This document shows, in pieces, positions 23,714 to 35,347 of a stretch of DNA of 64,000 bases. Source of the DNA: Haemaphysalis longicornis (lineage: Eukaryota; Arthropoda; Arachnida; Ixodida; Ixodidae); NCBI GenBank assembly GCA_013339765.2, contig CM023452.1, forward strand, positions 159,162,977 through 159,226,976. Direction: 5' to 3'. A model generated the notes under the pieces. That model made no database searches. It worked only from the letters and a program-made list of their open reading frames with translations, and had not been told where the DNA came from. Both the position numbers and the translations under genes were made by a program. Position 1 is the first letter of the stretch. Each line of letters opens with the position of its first letter.

Positions 23714-25862
23714 CACGACCAACTATACTTCGGACCTGCACAGCGAGCGCGCCCCAGCACCGCCGTCGCAGTGAAAAATCTTGCCGCTGTAAGTGGTGTG
23801 GCGCTACTTACGCCCTGTCGTTCGTCGCCGCCCGTGCTCCTCGGCCGCGGCCGCCGCACGCCCGGGCGCAGCCATGCAGAACGCGCAATTGCAGACGCGG
23901 CATGGAACGTAAGTTGCGTCTGCTGTATGTAAAGCACGAAGTTTCAGGCATGAAAAATACAGCTTATTCAATCCTCTGAACCGAGTATTTCTTTTGAAGG
24001 AGCACAATGGTATACAGTTTCGTACCTTATTGTAGATCTGAAGAAGGTGACAAATGTTTCCTTTCACGAGTTTCCCGTCACTGAAGTTCGATAAAATGGA
24101 TAAAGACAATCTCAAGGAAAGCTGAGAAAACTCTTGATTTTATTTTATTTTTTTCCTTCACAATTGTGTTTGGTTTATGTAATTATGCGCTTTAATCGCT
24201 CGACCGATCGTGACAGATTGAAGATAGCATGCTTCGCTGCGCAGTTATCGTATTTTAATATGGTCGATTGGTGGGAAATAGAAACGAGCAGCGGTGCGCT
24301 GTCTTTACATCTGAGCCTAGCTGTCATGTTACACAGAATTTATTGGTGCTTTTTAGGCCATCCAGTTCCAGTTATCAAGGCCAGCACACTGGGTCTCATT
24401 GCAGGCTTCCTTGTGAGAACCGTCGAGGAACACATTAAGTGCTCACTCGGCGTGGAGCGGCTTAATGCGCCTCGCTCATCTGGACCTGCCACTGCGGTGA
24501 TCTTCAATTTCGACCGGGGTGGGGCTATCTTATCCCCGATTTGTGTTCCTGGAATTCGTTGTCCACTGGAAGAGCGGCCCAAGCATTCGCAGAACTTGCG
24601 ATGTCCTACAAAAAACTGATGGCGCTGTTGGTTAAGATGATGCTGCAAGCTGCACTGCAAAACAAGCTTTTGAGCCACGACTGCTCATCGAATAGTCATA
24701 CGAGGGCAGTGGTTGAGCTCCTGCTGGAGAAGTTTAGCCGACCTTTTTTTCACAAATTTGCAGCGGAGAAGGAAACGGCCAAGGGTGCAAAAGAAAAAAA
24801 CGGATTGCGAAAAAAACAGACTCAGAAAACAGCTGAAAGTGTGGCTACTGTGCTTCACTGTTCAAGTGAAGTGTAGGTTATGAACGAAAATTAACTCTTG
24901 AAAAGAATGCCAAAGTGAAAAGATTGTGCAATACAACCGTCCATTATTGTTCAGAAAACCTGACTACAGTGTGGCATTGTGTGCCTAAACCATGGTATTG
25001 TGTATGTAAAAAAACCAGCCTGTAAATAAGCTTAAAATGACATCGTTATTGAATTAGTAGTGTAGCAGGTCATTGTAGCACTTCCCATGCACTCCAATAA
25101 AAATTTTCAATTTATTGGTAAGGAAGGGGCCAAAACCATCGTCGCTTATTAGTGCGTGAAAGACCACAACTGGCATCTTCGGAGCTTGTATATGGATCTT
25201 GTTTTCTGAGCATATGAAATTCCTCCGCAACCTTATAGCAAGAACGGAACTGCTACGCCTACACTTCGTGAGGATTTAAACAGAAAGCTTCAATTTTATG
25301 CATTACTATGACAAAAACAGTTCCTGGGAAGATTTTATGACCCTAAGTTTGGTTCATGCTATGAACTTCCCAATGTACAACATTTACGGGATCTAACCTT
25401 CCCCTGCGATTATGAACCTGTACACTTTGGTTGGCTAGCAGTTCCGTTGTCAGTACGTGAGATAATGTTATTTCTTTTCGTCATCACTTCATATGAGACC
25501 ACAAAACTAAATGCGCCGCGTGCACCGAAACGCATCTCAAACGGGTAAGCCAATCAGGAGGCCCCGCCCCGCTTTAACACGCTTAATCATAAAAAAAAAA
25601 CATTCGTTCAGAGTTGGTCCCCGTAAAACTGCTACTTTTTCATTCGGATTTACTGAAATCAATTAACTGTAGTGTGATTAAACACGAATTCCCGGTGCCA
25701 GACGGCTGCTACTAGCGCTCGAGCACGCCACACCAGCGTAGCCGCCGCTCGCCGCAACAGTGCGTAAAAGCGCCCCTAGCGGCCTGGCGCAAAACGAGAC
25801 TCGGCGCAAGCGCTCCCATAGAGCGCCGCTGGCTGGGCAGGTCCGATGTAAAGTTGGTCATG
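23714..25862 (+). mobile_element. P-like DNA transposon, 26 bp TIRs, 8 bp TSD
   Basis: The left end (23714-23739, CACGACCAACT...ACCTGC) and right end (25837-25862, GCAGGTCC...AGTTGGTCATG) are inverted repeats with about three mismatches. Both are flanked by the direct repeat CCTTTGGC (23706-23713 and 25863-25870). The uninterrupted site is at about 473-480 in copy 1, so insertion is proven by comparison. An 8 bp duplication and CA-starting ends fit the P superfamily; hAT and Merlin also make 8 bp duplications and are not fully excluded. At 2149 bp with broken frames it is probably defective. Confidence 0.82.
24005..24876 (+). pseudogene. Possible THAP/P-type transposase remnant
   Basis: About 24010-24120 gives, across two frames, 'VPYCRSEEGDK' followed by 'FTSFPSLKFDKMDKDNLKES'. 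This recalls a THAP zinc finger (C-x2-4-C, then FP...KW), with the first cysteine and the tryptophan missing. A 161-codon frame (24134-24619) and an overlapping frame (24541-24876) follow. The second ends in a basic tail 'KETAKGAKEKNGLRKKQTQK', as transposases often do. An AATAAA lies further right at about 25095. Position inside the TIRs supports a transposase origin. Family assignment is weak: I could not identify the catalytic acidic residues. Confidence 0.4.
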
Positions 25863-28551
25863 CCTTTGGCTTAGGCATCGTGGCGGCGTGGAATCACTTC
25901 TCCGTCTAATGCCGCAATAATTGTGTAACGACAGCAAACGCCATAGCGGGATTAATCAAGAAAAATGCGTGGCCAAGCATGAACCCATGCAGCACAGGGC
26001 AGGTGCGGGGAGATGCCACTGCCTGGGCCTTTACCCTACTAAGGACCGATCAGCCTTGTGACAATAATAATGGAGGCCTGCAAACGCCACATTGACAGTG
26101 TGCACAAAAATATTTATAATTTTGGGATATAATTCACCCTCCCAAAATTTATGCCCATATTCCTTACATTCACAACAAAATTTTCGGGTTTAATCAAGAC
26201 GAAGGCACTAATGTTTGTGGTGCGCACAACTTTTAGATTAGATTTGATTGCATAAACGTAGGTGCCCTAATAGATATCCACGCGCACATTGACAGACAAT
26301 GGCTCGATGGCGTCCAAATGCTTTCCACACGGACACGAATGTAAGCCTTGGAAGATGCCACATCAGAACAATTATTCGTATCCAATTTTACTGCTGGCAA
26401 CAATCTGCGTGACCAGGGTTTCTTGTAGATACTGTTTGCTCCTGCATATTCCCTATGAGAAGTATACGGTTGTCGCAATTGCACCCTGTAAATTGCAACA
26501 TTCTTTTTTTTTCATTGTTGTAATACCCATCCACAAATCCGAGAAATTCTTTTTGACTGACATGAACATAAAATTACACGAAATGTGCTCGCCCTGCCTC
26601 ACTTTTCCCTAGGCGTGTTTCTCATGAAGTTGTAACATTCTTTTCCCACACTTATGCTACTGTTACGGTTCAGCAGAAGTGGCCTTGGCGGACTTATATA
26701 CAGATGGATATGGCGTGTTTTATTTCTCGTGTGCACATTACAAGATTACTCAATCAGACATTTCATTCAGGGGCCTAGGATTAGCTAAAGAACGTAGTTC
26801 CAGCACAACAGTTGCTAAAATTCTCAACGGAAAGATTTCAAAACCAATTGGAACAACAAAGTACGTCGTGAAACAAAATGTTTGGAACTGTATTATGAAA
26901 CGGAATACCTGCATTCCACCCGAACGTCCCACAGGGTTTGGCTCTACCATCTCCTATCACGCCATCAAAATTCACAGTTGATACCTTATCAACACCATCC
27001 ATTCTCCACGACGAGTTTGGCGAAAAAAAAACTTCCCTTTTCTAAGAGCAAATTTCAAAACCACGACAGTTGAAAAGAAAACCTACATTTCTAACAAAAT
27101 TCCAAAAATAAAATTATACGCATCCGCCGCGACTGAAGTTCACCGGATAAAAAATATGTGCCCTTGCACCATACAGTGCAATGGGAGTTACTACCGCGTT
27201 TTGAAAACGGTCATTAGGGTGCAGCAATGTGGCCTTTGTGAGCAATTTTCACACATTTTTTACACCGACTAAACCCTTCCTAGAGACCAAATTTCTGCAT
27301 ACTTGGTTTATATTGTTAACCGTAAGTTCAAAAAAATTAGAAACTCCAGCAGGAGGGTACTTTATTCACGGTAAAGATATAACTTTTCAACTTGCAAAAT
27401 TCTTTCTCTTCAGGCGCTTCCTCATTGTCATGTGGTCGATTTAAAAGACACGCCTAGGCTGATGTTAAATATCGTTCAAAGGGCATTTATTAAAAACGGT
27501 TATGAGAAGAACTCTAAAAATTAACGTAGAAAAAAAATTAGCTGGGCTTCCCCAACGGCCAAAGACTGCGGGCCGAAATACCGCTTAATGCAACCCACGG
27601 TTCCTGCCCGGGAACGCAAGCTGACCTCTGCGTCACGTAACTAATTCTGGAAATGCGTCTGTTTGAAGAGCCGTGGCAGGTCGAAGAGCATTATCTCCCA
27701 CCCTGGCTGGGTATCGGAGGCAACCTTGGAACCCTCCCCCGAGGCCTCAGCTCTGGTGTTCAGGAAACCTGCTATGGTTCTGTTTGGCTCCTCAGAACAC
27801 TTTCAGCCCCAGTTTCCATGGCTTTGGCTGCGGGTTATGTTCGACCTGCTTGGTAGTACTGGCCTTACCGCACGTGCGCACAGGCATGTGACCAACAACC
27901 GTGGCATACCAGACTTAAGAGCATGCCCGTCAGTGACGTAAGAATACTCCGCTGCAAGTTGTACTTCAAGTCTGCAACGACTATCAAATAAAACCATTCG
28001 AAGAACACGTGGCAGTTAGGGATCGTCTTCACGGCGACACAACCGACAGTTCGAAGAGGCGACACAAATTTTCAGTCGTCCAGGAGACTACTAAGACGAA
28101 ATTTCCCGTTTCTGTCGCTATGGCGCCTCCACAGATCTCTCGAGATAATTGTATTGTGGAAGATTTGTGCATGCGCATTTGTGATATCGGGTTTCACGAG
28201 TTGGGATTTTGTGTAGCTAATATATATTCTTAGGTTTTCGATGTACTTGTCCTTAGTTATAATCGCAGATAGTCGAACAACTGTGGGATCGACAATTTCA
28301 CAGTTTTTACACCTTTCTTCTGGCATATAGTAGATACCGGTGACAGTATTCAGTAGGCTTGGCAATGTCACAAATAGTAACAGGGAGATCCAACGCACAT
28401 CTACCTATATTAGTAACGGAAACAACTAAAACTCCGCTTGCCGTCTTTTGCTACCTATGTGACCCTTATTAGGGGTGATATGCGGAATTGGCAAGCGATT
28501 TGTTGCAACTTCATCGGCAAGGGCTGGTTTCGATTCGCTATATATATTAAG

Positions 28552-28976
28552 TGCAATGCACTTCTTAAGCGACCCTGAACCTGCGTCCACCGGCGATGTC
28601 CGCATCACATACCCACGTGGGGGATTGGCCAAGAATCTCCTCGTCTTCCTTGGCAACGGGGGAGATGGGCGCGCGCTGCCTGGCCGCTGACATGGCACAT
28701 ACCCACGTGGGGGATTGGCCAGGAATCGGGCGTGAGAAGGGCTAATGCACCCGCTTAAAGGAGTACTGACACGAAATTTCAAAGCTGAGATCCGCTCTAG
28801 CAATCAAGTACAACGACAACACAAATAGGTGTCTGTGAATAAATGCATCTTTCTTCCTTTGTAGTTGTGTGTGTGTGTGTGATCTCTCTTTCGCGAACAT
28901 TACCGAACCGCGCAAATTCAACTCGTGCATTCGCACTTTCACATTCTTCCCCTCGGGGAAATGCGGGGAATTTTTT
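28552..28976 (-). mobile_element. Hairpin-headed element F3 (inverted copy of F1)
   Basis: It is the reverse complement of F1 throughout: the 'cccacgtggg' units, the (TG)n run at 28866-28882, 'gaataaatgcatctttctt', and the terminal 'cccctcggggaa'. It interrupts 'gctatatatatt/acgccgggcc', which is continuous at about 9930-9945 in copy 1. No long target duplication is visible beyond AT-rich bases. Confidence 0.75.
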
Positions 28977-29532
28977 ACGCCGGGCCAGGTTAGCCAAGTG
29001 ATAACGCACACATGTCAACCATTCACTTTCTTCAACACACTTTTAACCGCCCCCTCATATGCCTCGATGAAGAGCGTAGAAAACCCACCAGATGTGCGCA
29101 CCAACCCCGCGACGGCGGCAGGTGGAAAACCATCGCACCGGGACGGCAATCCCTAACACCATTTTCGCTTCATCAGACTGCGCACAAAAAGCGAAGATAA
29201 TTTTTATCGAACCATGCCAAGGCATAGCCTTGCTTTGACCCGACGTGTTTCACCGCAACCACCTTTCTAGGTACTTATAGTGGTAACCATAAAACAAACC
29301 AAACCGGCCACTATGAGCATGGGGTCTCCTCCGAATTGCACTGTGTTAAGCGCTCCGCTCACTCTCTGGATACCGGTACCCAACTAACGCACACGATGCA
29401 TTTTTTTCCTCTGGTTCTGAATCGCTCACTAGACATTCGGTACAATGCTGCAGAAGCTTTTTGGTTCCAAATCTGTTACTGACACCCCATCGCCCTACTT
29501 AGCTCCCGTCCTCTTACTGTCTTTGTTGAATA

Positions 29533-30167
29533 CCGTAATTACCCGATTCTAACGCGCACATTTTTTCTGGAAAAATAGGTCGAAAAAAAGCATGCGCGTT
29601 AGAATCGGATACGAAACCAAAATTGCCGAAACAATGAAAATTTCGTCCCGCCCATCGCCATCGCCATCTCTTAGATGGCGCCAAAGCTTTTAGCAACGAT
29701 TTTTCGGACGCAGGAATCATAGGCGCCCAGGATTTTCTATCGGCGTTCACACAAATTGCCAAATCGTTCCACTTGCGCACTTGATAACAGCAATGGCAAC
29801 AGCGGCTCTCGAGCGTTCAAAACGAGTAGTCGGCTGAAGCGTGCGCCTCTGGAGAAGTTCGCAGGATGGGCGTGCGAGGCGTGGGCCACATCCCATCGAT
29901 CATGGTTGAACGTTCGTTATGAAGTGTGGCATCGCGAACGCACTTGACGGCACCAAGGACGAGATGTTGTGGTCAGCAGAAAGCGGCGAGGAGTGAGATG
30001 AGTGAGATTACTTCGAGAAATAAATCGCCCGTTTCTCTCGCATTCGTTTTTCTTGCTCACAAAGTTCCGTGCGCGTTAGAATCGGAAGCGCAAGTTTTTT
30101 CGGTTTTTTGACAGGAAAATCGGGTGCGCGTTAGAATCGGGGGCACGTTAGAATCGGGTAATTACGG
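29533..30167 (+). mobile_element. Pogo/Tc1-mariner-like deletion derivative, TA target
   Basis: The left end 'CCGTAATTACCCGATTCTAA' and right end 'TTAGAATCGGGTAATTACGG' are perfect inverted repeats of about 20 bp, extended by CG-rich bases, with flanking TA at 29531-29532 and 30168-30169. The motif 'cgttagaatcgg' recurs several times near both ends. A TA duplication is the hallmark of Tc1/mariner/pogo elements. The interior keeps a piece of transposase C-terminus, so this is a shortened autonomous element, about 635 bp long. Confidence 0.85.
29780..29972 (+). pseudogene. Pogo-type transposase C-terminal remnant
   Basis: One frame gives 'RAFKTSSRLKRAPLEKFAGW' leading into 'EAWATSHRSW'. After a one-base shift the 54 bases at 29919-29972 read 'MKCGIANALDGTKDEMLW'. 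The K-C-G-I-x-N-A-L-D-G-T-x-D block is characteristic of the end of pogo/Tigger/jerky-like DDE transposases as I know them. The catalytic DDE core is absent, so the fragment has no activity. Confidence 0.7.
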
Positions 30168-31104
30168 TACATAAATTGTATGACAGAAGTATTCGTTAAA
30201 TTTATCGCGCGGATATGGAATGCGGAGCAGCGAGCTACCCACTGACTTACGACTTGGTTATCGCATATGCGACAAAAAAACCCGAGACTGATCGTTTAGC
30301 TTTTCGCCTAGCAAAACAATGGCCCTAACTCAGTGATACATTTCGAGCTGATTCGAACTAACTAGGAGCAAGGCTTGAAGTTCCTGAAAACTTTTTTGCC
30401 GGGTTATCAAAAGTACACCCATATAAACGGCGGAGGCTCTTTAGAGTGACACTATGGCCTGAATAAAATCATGCTTTAACTAATATAAGGTATGTAATAG
30501 CTCTCTTGGATTCTGTTCGACGAGAACCGATGCTTTATTTTCTGAAAACTAAGTAAATAAACCCGGAGTTTCTCTCTCCTTTGCCCTTTGATGTTATAGT
30601 GACGTTGCCTTTGCATCACGAAGTACGAACGAGGCACAATTTCTAGACTGGGCAGCCTTACGCTAACAGCGGTTGCTTTGATATCGGAAAGCCGTCGCCG
30701 AAGCTGAAAATGTTTCTCAGCGCTTTCTTGTACATTCAAGATTCGTCCCCGACGGAACGAACGCAAAACGCTTTTTTACCTATCAGTTATCCACATAGCA
30801 ACAACACCGTGTCAACCGCTGCCCAAGGCCACAAACCGGCGAGGTGATACGTGAAACGGGTACCGCAGGAGCTTTGTCCGAAGGCGCCCATGGAAGCTCC
30901 AGCACGGGCGCTTTCCGGAAGCAGCAAACACTGCATCAGTGTAATAAGATTATTTGCGACCCCGCTCTTTCTCCGAAACGTGGAACACAATTAGCTGACA
31001 CAGAAGATACCTTTTTGTACGCTCGTTGAAGAAGCCTTCGGCAACATATTACGGCTTCGAACATCACCGTTGAGTATTGCTGCCCGGTTCCCCGGCCGCA
31101 ACCG

Positions 31105-31748
31105 TCATCATCATCATCACCAGCCTATCTACGCCCACTGCAGGGCAAAGGCCTCTCCCATTATTCTCCAATTATCTCGGTCCTGTGCCAACTGTGACCA
31201 ATTTATTCCCGCAAACTTCTTGATCTCATCTGCCCATCTAACTTTCTGCCGCCCCCTGCAACGCTTGCCTTCTCTAGGGATCCACTCTGTTACCCTTAAT
31301 GACCAGCGGTTATCTTGCCTTCGCATTACATGCCCTTCCCACGTCCATTTCTTCTTCTTAATTTCTACTAATATGTATTTAACACCAGTTTGCTCCCTGA
31401 CCCACTCCGCTCTCTTCTTGTCCCTTAATGTACACCTATCATTTTCCGATCCATTTCCCGCGAGTCGTTCTCAATTTAAGTTTGAACCCTCTTAGTGAGC
31501 CTCCAAGTTTCTGCCCCGTAGGTGAGTACCGGTAAGATGCAGCTGTCATACACTTTCTTCTTCAGTGACAATGGTAGGCTGCTATTCATTATCTGAGAAT
31601 GTCTGCCATATGCACCCCACCCCATTCTGATCCTTCTAATTATCTCTGCCTCATGGTTGGGATCTGGGGTCACAAATTGGCCTAAGTAGATAATTCGCCC
31701 CAACCGTAGATCCATGCAAATCTTCCGTATTGTCAACGGCGGCTTCAA
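31105..31748 (-). pseudogene. RTE-like LINE, 3' end (5'-truncated)
   Basis: On the minus strand, 31748-31476 reads 'IIYLGQFVTPDPNHEAEIIR', 'MGWGAYGRHSQIMNSSLP' and 'ILPVLTYGAETWRLTK', the end of a LINE reverse transcriptase. After an indel, 31326-31129 reads 'RWSLRVTEWIPREGKRCRG' and 'WADEIKKFAGINWSQLAQDR', ending 'EAFALQWA', the usual C-terminus. A (GAT)n tail follows at 31105-31119. The 5' truncation is typical of target-primed LINE insertion. It is better preserved than the relative at 15500-16140, so probably younger. It is inactive. Confidence 0.85.
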
Positions 31749-32920
31749 CGAATAGAAGTAAACAAGGTAATTACCCCTTTAGGTTACACGAGTAATAAGA
31801 TTCGAACCGGCATCCAGCACCCTTTACCGATAGTGACAACCGCACGCAGAGAACTTTTAGTAGAATCTCAGCCGGTTCGGTCAAACATCTTACTTTTTTC
31901 GCTTACTGCTGGGGTTACTTCTTGAGGTAGTTCGGTGTTGACCACCGTATAATATGGAATTAGCTTTTTGCGCATCAATGTAGACCACGTATTTCCGAAA
32001 ACAAAACCTAAAACGTGGTGACCGACTTTTGACGCTTTACGTAAGCAGCAGCTTTTCTCGAGAGGTATAATGCCTATAGTCTGTGTTTTTTGAAATAGAT
32101 TAGCTCGCGTAGAGTTTTGACGTACATTTATTTCATGTGCTCGACCACCTTAGAACTGTTTATGTCAGGAAAACATTTATAGATGCTTCTCCAACAAGTT
32201 CTCGCCGTTCACATGTTTTTGTTACCAACACAAACCGCAGTACATAAAAGCGTAAGGGGCTTCAACACCCGTTCTGGCGTTTCTGGTGTATTCTGGGTCG
32301 CAAATTCTGCTAGTAGCGAGAAATAGTATTTAGATTCTCGGCACCATTGTTGATAGGTAGAAGAGAACGTGCTTCCTCCCTTTAGTGACCTTCCAAACAC
32401 TGGAAACGAGGCCATCCCTGCTGACATTAGCGCGCGAGAACGGACGTGACCTACAACTCTAACACAAAATTACAGAATCCTTCGGCTTCGGTTCATTCAA
32501 CACCCGAGCTGCGTCACTATTAGGCTCGCGGTGTGGCCTGCGGAGTAAAATTATTAAAATCCCTACTTCCGTTGAGGTTTAGCAGGCGGTCTTATTATTT
32601 TTACACGAACCGCTACTTCCTTCGAAACTTCGAATGTAAACAAACCACCCACAATGGACACAAAAAAACTAACTCCGGGTAATGATTTTGTAGTTGCTAC
32701 CTACTATAACTCACCACACGTGTTAAGCGAGTAAGAATTGTTGTGCAAGTACAAAGTTCACTCTGATCTCACACACCTTAGAATAAAAACCCATAGTGTT
32801 TGAAAAACGATGTTCAAATACCTTTGTGAGCAAACAAACACCTACAAACTCCAGTATCGGCTCAAACATCTGGCTAACAGCGCCGCACTCGCTGTAACCG
32901 ATTACACAGGACCACCAAGT

Positions 32921-33148
32921 TTGATTATAGGTTTAACGCGCCGACGCAAACGCAGGCTCTTCAGGCGCGGCGTAGCGGAGGGCTCCGGATTAATTTTTGA
33001 CCACATCAGGATCTATAGGGTGCGCCGAAGTCTTGTACAACATGGCCGTGTTTGCTTTTCACCTTTATCAGAAAAGCCGGCCGCCGCGGCCTTGAGTGAA
33101 TCCGCCACGTCGTGCTCAGCAGCGCAAAAGTGAGACACCTCGGCGGGT
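32921..33148 (-). mobile_element. tRNA-derived SINE (Ruka-like), nearly full length
   Basis: It has the same body as the SINEs at 11437 and 35137 ('gagggctccggattaattttt'-type core, 'ggccgccgcggcc'). It extends further into the tRNA-like head, through 'gaatccgcca', 'gctcagcagcg' and 'cacctcggcggg'. The head is diverged and the B box is damaged. It is read on the minus strand. Confidence 0.72.
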
Positions 33149-34168
33149 TAGGACGGACCAAGGTTGTTCATTTGGCGTAAAATCTAGACAAACTGATTTT
33201 TTTTACTGCACCATCAATAAAACAATCCCCGGTGTTTTGGATCAAAACCACATCTTTATGTCCTGCAGTCTACGTTCTGGGTAGAATGCCATGGTGGTAA
33301 TTGTTGGTACTCAACTGTTATTTTTGTGTACACGCCCCAAAACATTTTTCTCGCGTTTCATAAAAATATCTTTGCAAGTGACTTCACGGAAAATAAATGG
33401 TCATTCGAGCTCTGGCCCGTCGCCCATTCGCACCACAACTGGGTGTCGAAGTGTAAATGTTTCGCAGCGCCGTATTTTTTATGCAAAAGATTCCAATACC
33501 GATAAATATTTCTAACTTTCAACAAACAGAACAGCAATTATTACGCCTTAAAAAAAATAAATGCCTTCACATCAGCGCATCCCTTATGAAGTAATGACGA
33601 AGACGGCCCGGCTTACTCTCTTGCATCAACCCTTAAAAATACAAGCACCGCACTCTTTTGAGGGAAGCCATAATGACAGAGCGGACATAACAACACTGTT
33701 TAACGATACCAGTAAATTTACAACACCATTATAACAAGCACGTCCAAAAGAAATTCAACCTAATAAGGAATGCCTACGGTGTACAAAAATTCGCACTCTA
33801 TGTTCCATTTTCTGTTTTCTTTCAAAATTTAGCTGTTGTCTGCAAATCATATAGGATCGAAGTAACACAACTTTGACCGCATCAACTGCGACAATATAAA
33901 AAGTTGTTAAAGTTATGTTAAGAACTGTCCCCTTGGTATCCGGCACGCCATGGCAAAAAATCTTCCATTCACCATATCAGCAGCTTAAGCCGAGAATATT
34001 TTTGCTACTCTTATATATGTCGGTGGATTAGCCTGATAATGCGTGACGTTTTTTGAAAGCTCATAGTCCCCACTGTCTGCTTTGACTATAAAACACGATG
34101 ACTATGGTTACATGCGTTTTCGTAGAAGCTGTATTACAGAGCTTACCCTGTAAGTCTTCTTGTATGTA

Positions 34169-34383
34169 CAGCCGGTAAAACGCTTGTCTATAACAGCGAG
34201 TTCAACTTCAACCAGCTACATCCAAAAACTGCCGAAACATACTCGTTCCAAACATGTCGGAGGCAAAAGCGAAGGGCTAAGACTTCAGACTTCCGCAGTA
34301 GTTTTATTAAAATCCCGCTCCGGCGGGGCAGGATAAGGCTGAGAGTACGAATGCTGTGTTATAGACAAGCCTTTTACCGGCTG
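34169..34383. mobile_element. 215 bp MITE with ~30 bp TIRs and TA target
   Basis: The left end CAGCCGGTAAAACGCTTGTC and right end GACAAGCCTTTTACCGGCTG are inverted repeats with one or two mismatches, extending to about 30 bp ('tataacagc' and 'gctgtgttata'). Flanking TA dinucleotides are at 34167-34168 and 34384-34385. Copy 1 has the empty site at about 10686-10700 ('tgtatgtacgatttttcatt'). This structure fits a non-autonomous Tc1/mariner or pogo element. It has no coding capacity. Confidence 0.88.
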
Positions 34384-35136
34384 TACTGTTTTACATTACC
34401 CCTGTCGCGCTCTCACAACGAATGGCCCTTTTCAGAGCAAAAGCTTCGATAACCGATCTCGCGAGACGTCATTCATCGCCTCGCGACTTCTGCAGGCGCC
34501 GAAGCGCAAGTGTGGCTTTTGTATTGTCATGCCTTTTCGTGCTCTACGGAAAGGCTACGTAGCTCGGTACTAGAAATGTTGCAATACGCAGCTACGTGCG
34601 CTCGGAAACGTGCCGCTTTGGTAATATAGTGACTAGGCAAGGGGTTAAGAGCCGCTCTGCTATCTCATGGCTGCCGAGTATCGGTGTGCATGGCACGCAC
34701 AGCTGCGCAATCTGTGTGTGTGACAGCCTGAATGCAATCCTCAAGCAGTCAACTACCCTAGAACACCATGTTAAAGCCATTTTAAAAGCCGAGCCCAACA
34801 GAACTAGCGCTTGAAATAGCTACGTTTGCAAGTTAACACCAGGCCAATATTTTTCATGTTAGTCTTCACGGCCAGCTTTAAATGCGGCACTCAAAAACTT
34901 GCCACTCATAACAGAGAGAAAATAAATATTTAATAAATAATTCAAATAAATTACACCAGTCCCATGTTTGTAACGTTACTTTCCCCAAAGCAGCTTTTGA
35001 ATGCGTTATTGGAAAGCTCGCCAGTAATAAAAAATACCGAATTAAAATGAACTCTACTAAGGCAGTGAGAAAAGAGCTAGAGATATAGCAGTTTTCTTGA
35101 GAAACAGGATACAAAGATCACATCAAACAAGAGATA

Positions 35137-35347
35137 GATTGATTCATTCACTAATTGTTTGATTGTAGGGTTTAACGTGCGAACGCAACGCAGGCGATGA
35201 GGCGCGCCGTCGTGGAGGGGCTCCGGATTAATTTTGACAACCTGGGGTTGAATAAAGTGAATCGAAATCTCGTATACACGGTCATTTTGCTTTTCGCGTC
35301 CATCAGAAAAGCGGCCGCCGCGGCCGGGAATCGAACATACGACCTCT
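35137..35347 (-). mobile_element. tRNA-derived SINE (Ruka-like), orthologous to 11437-11648
   Basis: It lies at the same position within the duplication as the SINE at 11437-11648, with the same truncated head ending at 'aatcgaacatacgacct'. It therefore predates the duplication. Confidence 0.75.

Larger units (their letters stand above)
29204..33665. other. ~4.5 kb composite block unique to copy 2
   Basis: Copy 1 is continuous from 'aaaagcgaaga' to 'atgagagagcg' at about 10160-10200, while in copy 2 the edges lie at about 29204 and 33665. The block contains a pogo-like derivative, an RTE-like LINE end and a SINE. Outside these (29204-29532, 30168-31104, 31749-32920, 33149-33665) I find no gene or terminal repeats defining the whole block. 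It may be one older insertion later colonised, or a segment deleted from copy 1. Confidence 0.55.

Noticed and set aside
31780..31850. Minus-strand GGTTCGAATC resembling a tRNA B box
   Set aside because: No A box at the right distance and no pairing acceptor ends; too weak for a tRNA or SINE call.
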